A stretch of DNA of 64,000 nucleotides from Capsicum annuum (lineage: Eukaryota; Streptophyta; Magnoliopsida; Solanales; Solanaceae). Each line of letters begins with the position of its first letter. Position 1 is the stretch's first letter. A program made the translations under genes and the position numbers. Under the pieces are notes generated by a model. The model was not told the DNA's origin, ran no database searches, and worked only from the letters and a program-made list of their open reading frames with translations. This document shows, in pieces, positions 11,850 through 25,596 of the stretch. The stretch spans positions 118,801,019 through 118,865,018 of the forward strand of contig NC_061116.1 of NCBI RefSeq assembly GCF_002878395.1, written 5' to 3'.

Positions 11850-14800
11850 TCTTCTTCACCAGATTTATCTAATGCGATAAATTCAGATTCCATTATAGAG
11901 CGAGCGATACAAGTCTGTTTGGATGATTTCCAAGAAACTGCTCCTCCACCGATAGTAAATACATATTCACTTGTGGATTTTACTTTGTTCGATCCTGTGA
12001 TCCAATTTGTATCACTATATCCTTCAAGTACCGTAGGATATTTATTAAATGCAAAGCATAGTTTTGAGTGTATTTAAGATACCCTAAAACTCTTTTCATT
12101 GCTATCCAATGAATTTTGTTGGGATTACTCGTGTATCGGCTTAATTTACTAATTGCACATGCTATGTATGGTCGTGTACAGTTCATTATATACATTAAAC
12201 ATCCCAATACTCTTGCGTACTCCAATTGTGAGTCACTTTCACCTTCATTCTTTCGAAGCGCAAAATTATCATCCAATGGAGTCTTGGAAATACCGAATTC
12301 CATATCCTTGAGCTTGTCAAGTACTTTTTTGATATAATGAGACTGTGACAATGCTAACCCTTGTGGAGTTCGATGGATTCTTATACCTAAGATCATATCT
12401 GCAACTCCAAGGTCTTTCATATCAAACTTGCTCTTGAGCATTCGTTTGATTGCATTTATGTCACAAATATCTCTGCTGATGATCAACATATCATCCACAT
12501 ATAAACAAACAATGACTTGGTGATTTGGTATATCTTTAATATATACACATTTGTCACATTCATTTATCTTGAATCCGTTTCCAACATGGTTGGGTCAAAC
12601 TTTGTATGCCATTGCTTAGGTGCTTGTTTTAGTCCATAAAGTGATTTAACAAGTTTACACACCTTATTTTCTTTTCCTGGAACCACAAAACTCTCAGGTT
12701 GTTCCATGTATATTTCTTTCTCCAAATCTTCATTTAGGAATGCGGTCTTCATATACATTTGATGGATTTGAAGATCATATACCGCCGCCAAGGCAATTAA
12801 CATTCGAATCGAGGTTATCCTTGTTACTGGATAGTATGTATTAAAGTAATCAAGGCCTTCCTTCTGTTTGAAACCTTTTACTACAAGTCTTACCTTGTAT
12901 TTGTCAATAGTACCATCCGCCTTCATTTTTCTTTTGAAGATCCATTTAGAACCTACCGGTTTATTTCTGGGAGAAAGGTCAACCAATTCCTATGTATGGT
13001 TGCTTAAGATTGAATCTATCTTACTATTGACTGCCTCTTTCCAAAAGGATGAGTATGATGACAACATCGCTTCTTTAAATGTTTGAGACTCATTTTCTAA
13101 GAAAAATGTTACAAAATTCGATCCAAACGAAGTTGACGTTCTTTGACGTGTACTACGTCTTGGATTTTCTTCATTATGTACATTCTTACTTGGTTCATCT
13201 CGAGGTCGTTTAGATCCTCCACTAGACTGTTCATGTCTAATTTTATACCGGTAAATATTTTCAAAGAATTCAACATTGACTGATTCAATTACCGTATTTT
13301 CATTAATATCCGGATGTTCGGATTTATGAACCAAAAATCGACATGCTTTACTACTTTTAGCATATCCTATGAACACACAGTCCATCGTTTTAGGTCCTAT
13401 AACCCTTTTAGGTATAGGAACTTGAACCTTCGCTAGACACCCCCACACTTTGAAATATTTTAAGTTGGGTTTCCTTCCTTTTTATTTTTCGTAAGGAATT
13501 GGTTGTGTCTTACTATAGGGAACTCTGTTGAGTATAAGATTGGCCGTAAGGATAGACTCTCCCCATAAGTTTTGTGGAAAACCAGAACTTATAAGTAAGA
13601 CATTCATCATTTCCTTCAAAGTTTGGTTTTTTCTTTCCGCAATTCCATTAGATTGAGGTGAATATGGGGCCGTAGTTTGATGAATTATTCCATTCTCTAC
13701 ACATATTTGCGCAAAGGGAGATTCATATTCTCCACCTCATTCACTTCTTATCATTTTGATCTTTTTGTCTAACTGATTGTCAACTTCAATTTTATATTGT
13801 CTAAACGCATCTATTGCTTCATCCTTACTATTTAGCAAGTAGACATAACAATATCTAATGCAATCGTCAATAAAAGTTATGAAATATTTTTTTCCACCAC
13901 GTGATGGTGTCACAAATATCAGTGTGTATTAAGTCTAAGGGATTGGAATTCCTTTCAACGGACTTATAAGGATGCTTTGCATACTTCGATTCCCCACACG
14001 TTTGACACTTTGATTTATTGCACTCAAAGTTTGGCAAAACTTCTAAGTTAATCAGTTTTCGTAACGTTTTGTAATTAACATAGCCTAAACGTTCATGCCA
14101 TAAATCATAAGACTCAAGCAAATAAGAAGAATTCGAACTTTTATTAATTTCAACAGTCATTACATTCATCTTATAAAGGCCTTCGATTAGATGGCCTTTT
14201 CCTACATATATTTCTCCTTTGCTAATTATAATTTTTCTAGAAATAGTTACACATTTGAATTCGTTCTTATTTAGGAGTGAAACAAAAATTAAGTTCCTAT
14301 GTAACTCCTGAACATATAACACATTTTTCAGTGTCAAGACCTTATCGGAAGTCATCTTTAAGCAGATTTTTCCTGTTCCCTCCACCTTAGCAGTAGCGGA
14401 GTTAGCCATGTAGATCATTTCTTCTGCTTGAGCCGGAGCAAATGACAAAAACAAATCCTTGTTGGCACATACATGGCGGGTAGAACTAGAATCTATCCAC
14501 CATTCCCGAGTATTCCTCATCAAGTTGCATTTTGAGAACATAGCACACAGATCATCGCATTCTTTATTGGATTCAATCATATTTGCTTGATCTTCTTCTT
14601 GCCTTTCTTTGGGGCACGACAATCTGTGGATTTGTGGCCAATCTTGCCACAGTAAAAGCATTTTCCCTTGAACTTTTTCTTGGGTTGATTGCTTTCTTGT
14701 TCAGCTTTCTTTCTTTTTTTGGAATTATTTTGGTCATCTTCTACAATATGTGGTCCATTAATTGTAGAATTTTCCTTTGACCTTCTTTCGGCAACTTTAT

Positions 14801-15443
14801 TATCCTCTTCAATATGAAGTCGGACAATAAGATCTTCAACAGTCATCTCCTTGCGTTTATGCTTTAAGTAGTTTTTGAAGTCTTTCCACAAAGGTGGTAG
14901 CTTCTCAACTATCGCTGCTACTTAGAAAGCATCATTCACAATTAAACCTATAAAACAGTTTATGTGAGTATTAAGAACTTTTTTAATTTGTTCAACTAAG
15001 GTATTTTTCAAAGATATACCTTCTGCTACGAGATCATACATGATGACTTGCAACTCCTGTACTTGAGAGACAATAGATTTGCTATCTATCATTTTGAAGT
15101 TCAGGAACCGTGCAACAAGGAATTTCTTAATTCCCGCATTCTCCGTCTTATATTTTCGTTCAAGTGCCTCCCACAGTTCCTTTGATGTCTTGGTTCCACT
15201 ATAAACATTATAGAGGTCGTCTTGGAGACCACTCAGAATATAATTCCTGCAAAGGAAGTCCGAATGTTTCCAAGCTTCTACAATAACAAAGCGGTCTTTA
15301 TCCGAGGTTCCCTCGGGTACCTCAGGAGCGTCTTCGCTAGTGAACCGTTGTAGACATAAAGTGGTGAGGTAAAAGAATATCTTTTGCTGCCACCGCTTGA
15401 AGTCAATGCCCGAAAATTTTTCGGGCTTCTCCACCGGTGCCAT
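11850..15443 (-). pseudogene. Copia-1 gag-pol polyprotein, broken
   Basis: gag starts at 15443 (MAPVEKPEKFSG) and shows a UBN2-type body (SGLQDDLYNVYSGTKTSKEL). The zinc knuckle CFYCGKIGHKSTDC (about 14620-14663) is intact. The protease site reads DSSST where DSG/DSA is usual. The pre-integrase zinc region keeps LWHERLGYVNYKTL and CQTC. The integrase core at 13490-13860 is frameshifted; near 13735 the RSD-RGGEY motif reads RSE followed by a stop, so the second catalytic Asp is lost. RT keeps YVDD (about 12485). RNase H runs to the truncation. Stops and frameshifts divide it into at least six frames, so it is not functional. Confidence 0.85.
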
Positions 15444-15539
15444 TGTTGGCGGAGCATTTGTGCGACTTGATGTGAAATATTAGTTGCCCCCATAGACGTT
15501 GCATCCATCATTTTCAGAATACTACTTATAAAGTTAAAT

Positions 15540-16530
15540 AACTTTTCGACTTTTGTTCTTGTTTCTAATTAACGATGAAGTTTTTAAAACTTCAAATCGT
15601 CAACCGAGTGAACTTTAACTTGTGATGAAGATTTTATGTCTTCTAATCACTAGTTAAATTCAAGCAGAGTAGAAAGTTTAAGGCTTTAATCTCCAAAAAC
15701 AAGATCTGTAAAATTATTTATTTCCTTAAGATTGTTATTTCATTTGTACTTTGGGTACACAGAATCTGTATATTACAACACCAACTTCAACTTGAGTTCA
15801 AGTATAAACAAGAACACAATGAAGTATATCAAATACCCTCAACACAAGATCAAAATGACCTTTCCAAGAGGTGTATTTTATTTTGCAGAAATTAAGATGA
15901 AACAGAAAATAGCCAAGTCATTCGAATTCATGGATTTTCCTTAAGGAAATAATCCCCTCACTGTACCCGAGGTTGTGGAATTTTTCCTCCCAGGATAAAA
16001 TGGCTAACAGACCAACAGTAGCGGTACCTCAAACGATTGGAATATCTTCGAACTTACAAAATGTTTTGAGTGATCACACATAATATTTTTGAGACAAGAA
16101 GAGAGTTTTTAATGTGAAAATTTCCTTCTAAACCTGTGGAAGAAACCAGGTTTATATAGCCACAACATGCCTCTTCTGAAAAGAGGCAATGGTTCACTCT
16201 AAAGATTACACCTTTGCTGTAAGTTTATGTCTGTTCATCAAAGATTGTATCTTTTCCTGAACAGTAATCTCATTTCATGAATCAGTGTGTCACTTCATTG
16301 AAGGATGTATACGCATCATTTCGAACCATTGCAACCTTCTGTAGCCTCAGTTCAGAACAATGTATCATTTCTGAAGCACTAGTTCGAAAACAACGCATCA
16401 GTTCACTTGAAACAGTGCAACTGTTACTGCATGTATATATAAATGGAGGTTCGAAACTGCAGAATTTTTTTTTTCTGCATTTTTCCTTGGCATTCTTCGG
16501 AATTCAAATAAAGTTTGTCTAAAAAGATAG
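15540..16530 (-). repeat. Copia-1 5' LTR region
   Basis: On the minus strand this contains a TATA box (CTATATAAAC, 16150-16159) followed by a leader rich in CTCTCTTCTTGTC, upstream of gag, as expected for an LTR promoter. Repeated motifs of the GATACAATC and GAACAG kind lie upstream and resemble U3 enhancer arrays of Tnt1-like elements. A weak primer-site match (TAGTATTCTGA) lies near 15525. Outer borders are uncertain. Confidence 0.5.
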
Positions 16531-16906
16531 ATCTCATCGATCGTTTGCCAAATCCAAATCCGAAGCCGAGCCGAGCGACGGCGACGACGGCGCGAGACAT
16601 CTATTATTTCTTGCCTCACTTTCATATGGAGTAAGTGTTCTTGATTATAAACACTTTCAAGTTCTCTTCTTCCACCAATGGGGGAAAAAGAGTAAACTTT
16701 CTAATTTGGGAGTACACTTTCCATTTTAGTGTCTCCTTCCTCTCCATCATTTTATTCTCTATTTTTCCATTCACATTTCTTTCATATACTATGAACCCAA
16801 CAATTTGAACTGAGATTTTCTTAAAATATAATTCAATTCTTTTCGCTGTATTTCTTCTTGTCTGTAGAGGGAAGGGTCTTTGGTTGGTTGTGTTCCAATT
16901 TCTTTT

Positions 16907-17017
16907 GACTCGAGGGTATATTGGAAACCACTTCTCTACTTTACAAAGGTAGATTAAGGTAGGCATACATCCTACCATCCCCAGACCCCTCTTGTGGGAT
17001 TATACTGGGTTGTTTTT
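16907..17017 (+). mobile_element. RTE LINE / TS-SINE 3' tail
   Basis: CTACATCC-like text, CCTACCATCCCCAGACCC and TGGGATTATACTGGGTTG match the 3' tail of the RTE element at 25597-25730 in this window. TS-family SINEs share this tail with RTE LINEs. No tRNA-like head is recognised upstream, so it could be a 5'-truncated RTE or a worn SINE. Confidence 0.7.
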
Positions 17018-17171
17018 ATCTACTAATCAATCAGCCAGTTTTGCTAAGCAATTTAATTGCCAAGTTCCTACTTTCTTAATGAATTTTAGTTGTGGATCTG
17101 CACTCTTAAACATGCATGTTATAAAACTTAGGATTTTGAGGATACTGTGTCCACTTAAGAGTCTATGAAGA

Positions 17172-17727
17172 TCTGATTTAACTGGATTACTTTATATGAA
17201 ATATGCCTCACCCAAGATAATCTCAGCAGAAGAAAGATTCAAATAGTAAATAGGTGCTACATATGCAATTTGGATTCTGAAGGTGTAACATCCCTTCTTG
17301 CATTGTTCTGTAGCATATGATATTTGGAACATGGTCTTTTCTATTTTGAGAATAGTCTGAGTCATGCCTAACAGTATCAAGGAAGCAGATGGAAGCTGGT
17401 GTACATGGGAAGTTGGAAAATCCATCAAAACGGTTTGGGAAATGGTACTCGCTGCTATATTGTGGTCAATCTGGAATGAATGGAATCATTGATGTCTTGA
17501 TGGTATTTCAACTCCTACACAGGTACTCAAAGCAAAATGCGTACTGTTTTTGTTTAGTTGGCCCAAACAGGCCCATATAACTAGTTGTGTTCAATTTTTG
17601 GTCTGTGTCTGCTCCTTAGTGATTGTATATTTGTTTTATGTATATGAGCAAGCACTATATTCCTCTCTTGTAATTTTTGTTTGCATTTTCTGTATGCCTT
17701 TAATGAATTACCCTTACTTCATTAAAA
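17172..17727 (+). mobile_element. 5'-truncated L1 LINE with 15-bp target duplication
   Basis: AAGAGTCTATGAAGA occurs at 17157-17171 and again at 17728-17742, an exact 15-bp duplication. In between, the plus strand encodes the end of an L1 ORF2 with WEMVLAAILWSIWNEWN and LDGISTPTQVLKAKC, then a 3' UTR with CTTTAATGAA and an A-rich end. Only the last part of ORF2 is present, with stops, so it was a dead-on-arrival insertion upstream of the first visible kinase exon. Confidence 0.9.
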
Positions 17728-18704
17728 AAGAGTCTATGAAGACTTGTCATTGCACCTGTTCCTGTCAAGAACTATTTGCTGTGATCTTCTCCGCTATTCC
17801 TCTGCATGTTTCTCTCTTTTTTGGGGATTGAGTTTCGGGTCTCTAGTTTCTTTTTTCATTTGTTGGTATTAGCTGAGAGGTTCGCAGAGATCAGTCTATT
17901 GAGAAGCATGCAGCTGGAGATAATGTTGTACCAGAGCCAATTCATGGTCCAACCAATTGTTCTTATGTGCATGTTGATGAACCAACATTTTCTGCTGGGA
18001 AATCACCCTTGTGAGGTGGTCAAAATGCTGATGAGAAGGCTTCTGGAGCTGGTGGACTGGGACAGGGTACTCCAGAGGTAGGTGTGTTCACTTGACCCTG
18101 AGATTCAAATGGTGTTTTCTTTTCTGGTGGTGCTCATTCTTCTTTCTTTATTCTTTTTTTTGATCTTCCACTCTGATTGCCGAAGATCTTAATCCTTGCC
18201 CTTTTGTTAGTTTTTTTTTTGAATTAGTATAATGAAATACTTCGCCCACTGGGTTCAAATACTTTGATATGCTGATAATGCAGCTTACTTCTTCTGATCA
18301 TAAGTCATTATTTTGCAGTTTTCAACAGAGGAGCTACTGAAAGATCTTGCTAAACAAATTGAATATCTCCAACAGCATCCACAGGAGTATAACGACGAAG
18401 TTAAGCGGCAGGTTGGGTTAACTTTTTGGTCCTTCAGTGCTTTTCCTAAATGCTGGCTTTATCTATCTGATGATTGACTCACTGTTTAACACTTCGCAGA
18501 GTGAGAGGTTGGATGACATGTTTTGTGACGATATATTTGGAGAATCACCTACTGCCATCACGAAAAAGGTGAGTCTGACTTAGAAAAGTTGTCGGAGATT
18601 TTAGGTTGCTCGTTCTTGAAATTTAGCTTGTGTTAGTGTCTAGGCACTAGAAATATGCATGCTTGAAATGTTGGCCATCTTCTGTTCGGATATATTATAG
18701 GATT

Positions 18705-18835
18705 TTGCTATTGGACTATTGTTATTTGTTAGTATTATTATTATTATTCTTACTATTACATTTATTATTATTATTATTGTTGTTGTTGTCATTATTGTTG
18801 TTCTTGTGTTGTTATTATTATTATATTAATGTTAA
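18705..18835. repeat. TTA/TTG-rich simple repeat in an intron
   Basis: An imperfect trinucleotide tract of TTA and TTG units lies between exons of the kinase pseudogene. The long Leu frame through it is an artefact. Confidence 0.85.
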
Positions 18836-19499
18836 TTCAAACAAAATATGAGTATCCCTTTCTTTCCTACTGAAGCCAAAATGCAACGTAAAAATGGGGA
18901 ACCATTTATTGAAGTGATGACTACAAAAGGTTGAAGGTTATTCCCTTTGTCCATCTTGTTGGGGTGTATTACTTGGTGGCATATTTTTGCTATTACCGTT
19001 CAGTTTAATGTATGATATCCAGAAATCATGTATTATTTGTATTGTTTGAACTCTACTGATTCTATGAGCCCCTCTACCTTGCGCTGTATACTCCAAGGGA
19101 AAACCCTAATCAATGAGTGAGGGAAAAAAGAGGATTGTTCAGTTTTTTGTACTCGTTCTAAGACTGGATTGTTGGAAATACTTTATTATGCTTATGGAGA
19201 GTCCTTTCTTTGTCAAATCAGGCTGTAATAAGTAGACAGATTTCATGTTTGTCTGGTTATATCTGTTTTGCAGGGCAAAGGAGATGGCTTGCCGACTGAG
19301 CGCAATTGCCTTCATGATAACTGGAATGATCCGGAAGGGTATTATTGTAAGTGTTTAATCTCACATTTTGCCTGGGTCCTTCCTATTTCAGCTTTACTTC
19401 AGAGCCCTGGCACTTCTAAGTTTGACTTTTGTCCATCTTCCTTGATATTTGCTCATGACAGCCCCTTTGTGTTATTTGATATATCATACTACAAGTTGA

Positions 19500-19900
<401 letters not shown>

Positions 19901-20633
19901 ATTTTGTTGTTTCTGCCTTGTCAGGTATAAAGCGGGAATGGCAGAGTTGGTCATATTGAAGAAGCTGGTTGCTGCATATCCTGAAGGGCAAGTGCCGCCG
20001 TGTTCGTTTAATTTCTAGCTTCAAGTACCGGAATCATCTTTGTCTGGTTTTTGAATCTCTTTGGATGAATCTCCGTGAGCTCCAGAAGAAGTTTGGGCGT
20101 AACATTGGACTCAACCTCAATGTTGTGAGGCGTTATGCGAAGCAACTTTTCTGTGCTTTGAAGCATGTACAAGTTGTGGTGTGCTTCATTGTGATATTAA
20201 ACCCGACAACATCTTGGTAAGTGTTTTCTAGTATTGTGTCTTTTCCGGGGCCTGCTGATTCTCCCACTTGCATGTCCTTGAGAGTAGCTTTCATTACTTT
20301 GCTTTTGTATGCATATGATGACATTTCTGGATTCAATTGTTAAGGTAAATGAAACGAGAAACAAGCTGAAGCTTTGTGACTTTGGTAATGCTATGTTTGC
20401 TGGCAAAAATGAAATAACTCCATACCTCGTGAGCCATTTTTACCGCGCCCCAGAGATCAGTAAGTATCAGTTCTCAAGATTTGCCTTTTATTATTTCATG
20501 AGCTTCCTTTCACTTTGTTTCTTTTGTTGGATGCTCCTATGTTTTGATCCTAAGTTGTTTTTATGAATCTGTGGTTTTGTTTGTTAATGGTATTTTATCT
20601 TGTTGCAGTACTTGGCCTGCCATAAGATCATCC

Positions 20634-21010
<377 letters not shown>

Positions 21011-21447
21011 TGAAGCTCATAGGCGGGTCAATAATTTGCTATGGACAATTCTTTTATTGTGATTGTATTAGGTAGCCGCTTTTATAGTTGTAATGAGTAA
21101 TGACATGATATAGCTAGTATATGGAAACAATGATACTCTTTGTTCGTTTTTTATCACAGGGTGCATTTACATATCAACATTTTGACCAAGATCTCAATTT
21201 CCTTGGGACTGATGAGGATCCTGTTACAAAGAAGGTATATCTTGCCGACCTGTAAGCCCGTCTTGTCAATCCTTGATACACAATCCTTTATAGTAATGAA
21301 TGGCAATAACTTTGCTGTACTTCTAAGTTCTGGATGCGCTTGTATTTGTTTGCAGGCTATAAGGAAGCTGATTGTCAACGTCAAGGCGAAAGAATTCAGT
21401 TCAATAATTTCAGGTTATCGGGGTGAATAATTAAAGACATTGGCTCT

Positions 21448-22340
21448 ACTGTAGTTTCTCTCGCTCGCACCGGTCACCGGCCCCCGTCGCCGCCGCCGAC
21501 CGTCGGCGCCGACCCGGCCCGACCTCTGGCCTCCGGCGCCGACCTCCGGCCCCCGGCGCTGCCCTAACGGCTCTCTCTCTCTCTAACGGCTCTCTCTCTC
21601 TCTCTTTCTCCATACCCTCTCTCCCTCTCTCTCGCACCGGTCCCCGGTCCCCGGCGCCGTCGCTGACCTTCGGCGCCGACCCGACCCGACCGCCGGCCCC
21701 GACCTCCGGTCTCCGGCGCCGATCCCCCCTTCGCCGCCACCTTCCGGCGCCGACCGCCGCTCCCCGCCACCCTCCGGCGCCGACCCTCCGGGTTCAGGGT
21801 CCCCGCTGTGCATACCCCCTACCCCCCTACCTGTCCTGTCCGTACCCCCCCAGCGGGGCACACCAGCCCTCCCCCCACCTCGCCCTTCAGCCAGCCAGCC
21901 GCCGCCCGGTCTCCAGCCGCCACCCGCCGCTCCGTCTCCAGCAGCCGCAGCTCCAAGCGTAATCCGGTGACTTCTAACCTTTATTATTTTCGTTATTTCA
22001 TATTCCATTTTATTTCATTATTTCATTATTTCATATTCCATTTTATTTCATTATTTCATTATTTCATATTCCATTTTATTTAGTATTATGCTAGTAGTAG
22101 CCCCTGTACCTTGACTTGCGTGGAATTTGTGGACATTGTCTGTTGTCTGTTGTTGCTGTTGCTGTGGTCGTTTCTTCCACTGCTTGGGATTGGGTATTGG
22201 CTGGGAACCGGTATTTGGGGTGGTGGGTGTTGAGTCTGGTGGTGTTTGCCCCCTAATTGAGTTTAGTTTTATTTCGGGAGTATTCCTTTGAATTTGTGTG
22301 AGCCTTGTATTTCCTTGCTGCTGCTTTGATACTACCACCG
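21448..22340 (+). other. RTE 5' untranslated region
   Basis: Very GC-rich to about 21990, with repeated CCGGCGCCGACC-type and CT-dinucleotide motifs. It then switches to an AT-rich block where TTATTTCATTATTTCATA and a neighbouring TATTCCATTTTA repeat in tandem (about 22000-22082). It is likely to hold the internal promoter of the LINE; no defined promoter motif is recognised. Open frames on both strands are compositional. Confidence 0.6.
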
Positions 22341-22497
22341 TGTATATCTGTATATTTTTCTATACTTTCGTGTAGTTGTGGCTGTGGGCGGTAATGGGTG
22401 GATAGGGTCATGTCCGAGGGGGTTGGGGAGTGGGGCCGTGGTGGGGGCGGGGGATGAGGAGAGGGCGGGAGTGGGAGGGGGGCCCAGGTTTGGCCGC

Positions 22498-22522
22498 GGG
22501 GGGGGGGGGGGGGGGGGGGGGG
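22498..22522. repeat. G homopolymer, 25 nt
   Basis: Twenty-five consecutive G residues lie just before the conserved start of the RTE protein (VGSWNIGTLQGKS). The tract could slip in replication or sequencing and could form G-quadruplexes. The upstream reading frame cannot be trusted. Confidence 0.9.
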
Positions 22523-22544
22523 TAGTGGAGGGCGTGACGGTAGG

Positions 22545-25397
22545 CTGAGGGTTGGGTCTTGGAATATAGGGACCCTTCAGGGTAAGTCCATAGAGCTTGT
22601 GAAGATTCTTAGGAAGAGGAGGATCAACATTGCGTGTGTCCAAGAGACCAAGTGGGTAGGGTCCAAGGCTAGGGATGTGGATGGTTACAAGCTGTGGTAC
22701 TCTGGGAGCGACAGGCGTAGGAATGGAGTTGACATCTTAGTAGATGAAGAGCTTAGAGGTCAGGTAGTGGAGGTGAAGAGGATCAACGATAGGTTGATGA
22801 CTATTAAGTTGGTCGTTCGGGGGTTTACCCTGAACGTGTGTAGTGCTTATGCGCCGCAAGTGGGATCGGAGGGGGAGGAGAAGATGCGGTTTTGGGAGGC
22901 TTTGGAGGAGGTGGTGAGAGGCGTGCCTAGTTCGGAGAAGATTGTTGTAGAAGGGGATTTCAACGGGCATATCGGGGCGCTACCGGGAGGCTTTGGTGAC
23001 GTGCATGGTGGTTTTGGTTTTGGGGAGAGAAATGAAGAGGGGGCGACCCTACTGGAATTTGCGAGGGCCTTTGAGCTGGTGGTGGTGAACTCGGGCTTCC
23101 CGAAGAAGGACGAGCACCTGATCACCTTTCGAAGCGCAGTAGCCAGGACTCAGATTGACTTTTTGTTGCTTAGAAAAGGGGATAGGGCGTTGTGTAAGGA
23201 CTGTAAAGTCATCCCGAGTGAGAATCTTTCGACCCAGCATAGGCTCTTGGTTATGGATTTGGATATAAAGAAGAATAGAAAGAGGAGGACTAAGGAGTGT
23301 AGACCGAGAATTAAGTGGGGCGGCCTGACGCCAGTGAAATGCGTGGGAGATAGGGGAGAGGTTGGCGGGAATGGGGGTGTGGGAGTGTAGGAGGGACGTG
23401 GATAGTATGTGGGACAGGGCGGCAAGGTGCATCAGGGAGAATGCAAGTGAGGTGTTGGGTGTTTCTAGGGGCCGGGCCGGGCACCATCGGGGGGATTGGT
23501 GGTGGAATGAAGAGGTGGAGAAGAAAGTGGGGACCAAGAAAGGGGCGTATGCTAAGTTGGTGGAAAGTAAGGACGAAAAGGAGAAGCGGGTAAACAGGAA
23601 AGAGTACAAGCGAGCGAGGAAGGAGGCGAAGTCAGCAGTTACGGCAGCTAAGACGGCCGCTTTTGAGAGCTTGTATGCAGGGTTACAGGAGAAAGGAGGG
23701 GATAAAAAGTTGTTTAGACTCGCTAAGGCTAGGGAGAGGAAGGGTCGTGACCTCGATCAGGTGAGGTGCATTAAGGGGGAGGACGGTAGAGTGTTGGTGG
23801 AGGACGGCAACATTAAGAAGAGATGGCAGTCGTATTTTCATAGGCTCTTGAATGACGAAGGGGATAGAGCTATTGTGTTAGGGGAACTAGAGCACTCAGA
23901 GGAGTGTCGGGATTTTAGCTATTGCAGACGTTTTAAGGTAGAAGAGGTTAGACAGGCTGTCCGCAGATGCGAAGGGGTAGGGCGACGGGGCCGGATGAGA
24001 TACCGGTGGAGTTTTGGAAGTTCGTTGGAGAAGCTGGTGTAAGGTGGTTGACTGGATTGTTTAATGAAATCTTCAGGACGGCAAAGATGCCCGAGGCGTG
24101 GAGGTGGAGTACCATGGTCCCTCTCTATAAGAATAAGGGGGACATTCAGAGTTGCAATAACTATAGGGGGATTAAGTTATTGAGTCACTCTATGAAGATC
24201 TGGGAAAGAGTAGTCGAGGTGAGGCTGAGACGGATAGTGTCTATTTCGGAAGACCAGTTCGGATTTATGCCCGGCCGCTCGACGACGGAGGCAATCCACC
24301 TGGTGCGGAGGTTGGTGGAGCAGTATAGGGAGAGGAAGAAGGATCTACACATGGTGTTTATCGACCTGGAGAAGGCATACGACAAAGTCCCCAGGGAGGT
24401 GCTTTGGAGATGCTTGGAGGTGAGTGGAGTACCGCTGGCATATACCAGAGTGATTAAGGATATGTATGATGGAGCGAAAACCCAGATGAGGATGGCGGGA
24501 GGGGACTCAGAGCATTTCACTGTCCTGACAGGATTGCATCTGGGATCTACTCTTAGTCCCTTTTTGTTTGCGTTGGTGATGGATGTGTTGACGCGGCGCA
24601 TTCAAGGGGAGGTGCCGTGGTGTATGCTTTTTGCAGACGATGTAGTTTTGATAGATGAGACTCGAGGGGGTGTGAATGACAAGTTAGAGGTGTGGAGGCA
24701 AACTCTTGAGGCTAAAGGGCTCAGGGTGAGCAGAAGCAAGACAGAGTATGTAGAATGCAAGTTTAATGACGTGAGGCGGGAGAATGAGGTAGTAGTGAAG
24801 TTGGAAGCACAGGAGGTATGTAAGAGGGATAAGTTCAAGTATCTTGGGTCCGTGATCCAGAGTAACGGTGAGATTGACGAGGATGTCTCGCACCGTATTG
24901 GGGCGGGATGGATGAAGTGGAAACTCGCGTAGGGGGTGCTGTGTGATAAGAAGGTGCCGCCCAAGCTTAAAGGCAAATTCTACAGGGTGGTAGTCCGTCC
25001 GGCCTTGTTGTATGGAGCGGAGTGTTGGCCAGTTAAGAACTCCCACATCCAAAGAATGAAGGTGGCAGAAATGCGGATGTTGCGCTGGATGTGTGGACTG
25101 ACTAGAGGGGATAGAGTTCGGAATGAGACTATCCGGGAGAAGGTTGGTGTGACTTCAGTGGAGTGCAAGATCCGGGAAACACGATTGAGATGGTTCGTAC
25201 ACGTGAAGAGGAGGGGCATGGATGCCCCGGTCCGTAGGTGTGAGAGGCTAGCGTTGGATGGTTTTAGGTGGGGTAGGGGTAAGCCGAAGAAGTACTTTGG
25301 TGAGGTGATTAGGCGGGACATGGAACAGTTACAGCTCACCGAGGACATGACCCTAGATAGGAAGGTCTGGAGGGCGCGAATTTCGGCAGAGGATTAG
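22545..25397 (+). pseudogene. RTE endonuclease-reverse transcriptase, nearly intact
   Basis: An apurinic-type endonuclease domain comes first (SWNIGTL, CVQETKWVG, VEGDFNGHIG, ARTQIDFLLL). The RT domain follows ([30 protein letters not shown], catalytic [11 protein letters not shown]). The C-terminal region has [18 protein letters not shown] and RWFVHVKRR. The enzyme would nick target DNA and prime cDNA synthesis there. Breaks: a frameshift at about 23362-23390, a second restoring the frame at about 23967-24042, and one TAG stop at 24930-24932. The start codon is unclear because the G run precedes it. Otherwise the frame is long and close to full family length, unlike the other elements here. 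Confidence 0.88.
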
Positions 25398-25596
25398 GGC
25401 CAGTTTGGGTCGCTAGTGTAGGGAATTACTTGGTGGGGGTTTTATTCCTGTTATGATTCCGTGTTCCGTGTTTCATGTTTTATTACGAATCTGTGTGCTT
25501 TCCTCTGCTTTCCTCTGTTTTATATTATTTATGGGTGCCGTATTTATGTTATGTAATCTGCTTCTGTGCTTTACTATGTGTTTGTGTGGTATCTCG

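Larger units (their letters stand above)
11843..16530 (-). mobile_element. Ty1/Copia retrotransposon Copia-1, 3'-truncated
   Basis: A minus-strand Copia element of the Tnt1/Tork kind by polyprotein similarity. Domains run gag, zinc knuckle, protease, integrase, RT and RNase H from high to low coordinates. The 3' end is missing: RNase H breaks off into the Gypsy-A LTR stub at 11843. The 5' LTR region lies above about 15540 but its outer border is not clear; 16530 is an estimate. No target duplication can be defined. Confidence 0.75.

Noticed and set aside
18663..18851. Leu-rich frame resembling a membrane segment
   Set aside because: It is the TTA/TTG simple repeat in an intron of the kinase pseudogene.
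21448..21990. CpG-island promoter of a host gene
   Set aside because: The GC-rich block begins exactly at the LINE insertion point inside an exon and is followed by the LINE protein, so it belongs to the LINE.
21446..22643. Gly/Arg- and Pro-rich frames on both strands
   Set aside because: Composition artefacts of the GC-rich LINE 5' region and the G homopolymer; frames disagree and none has a domain.
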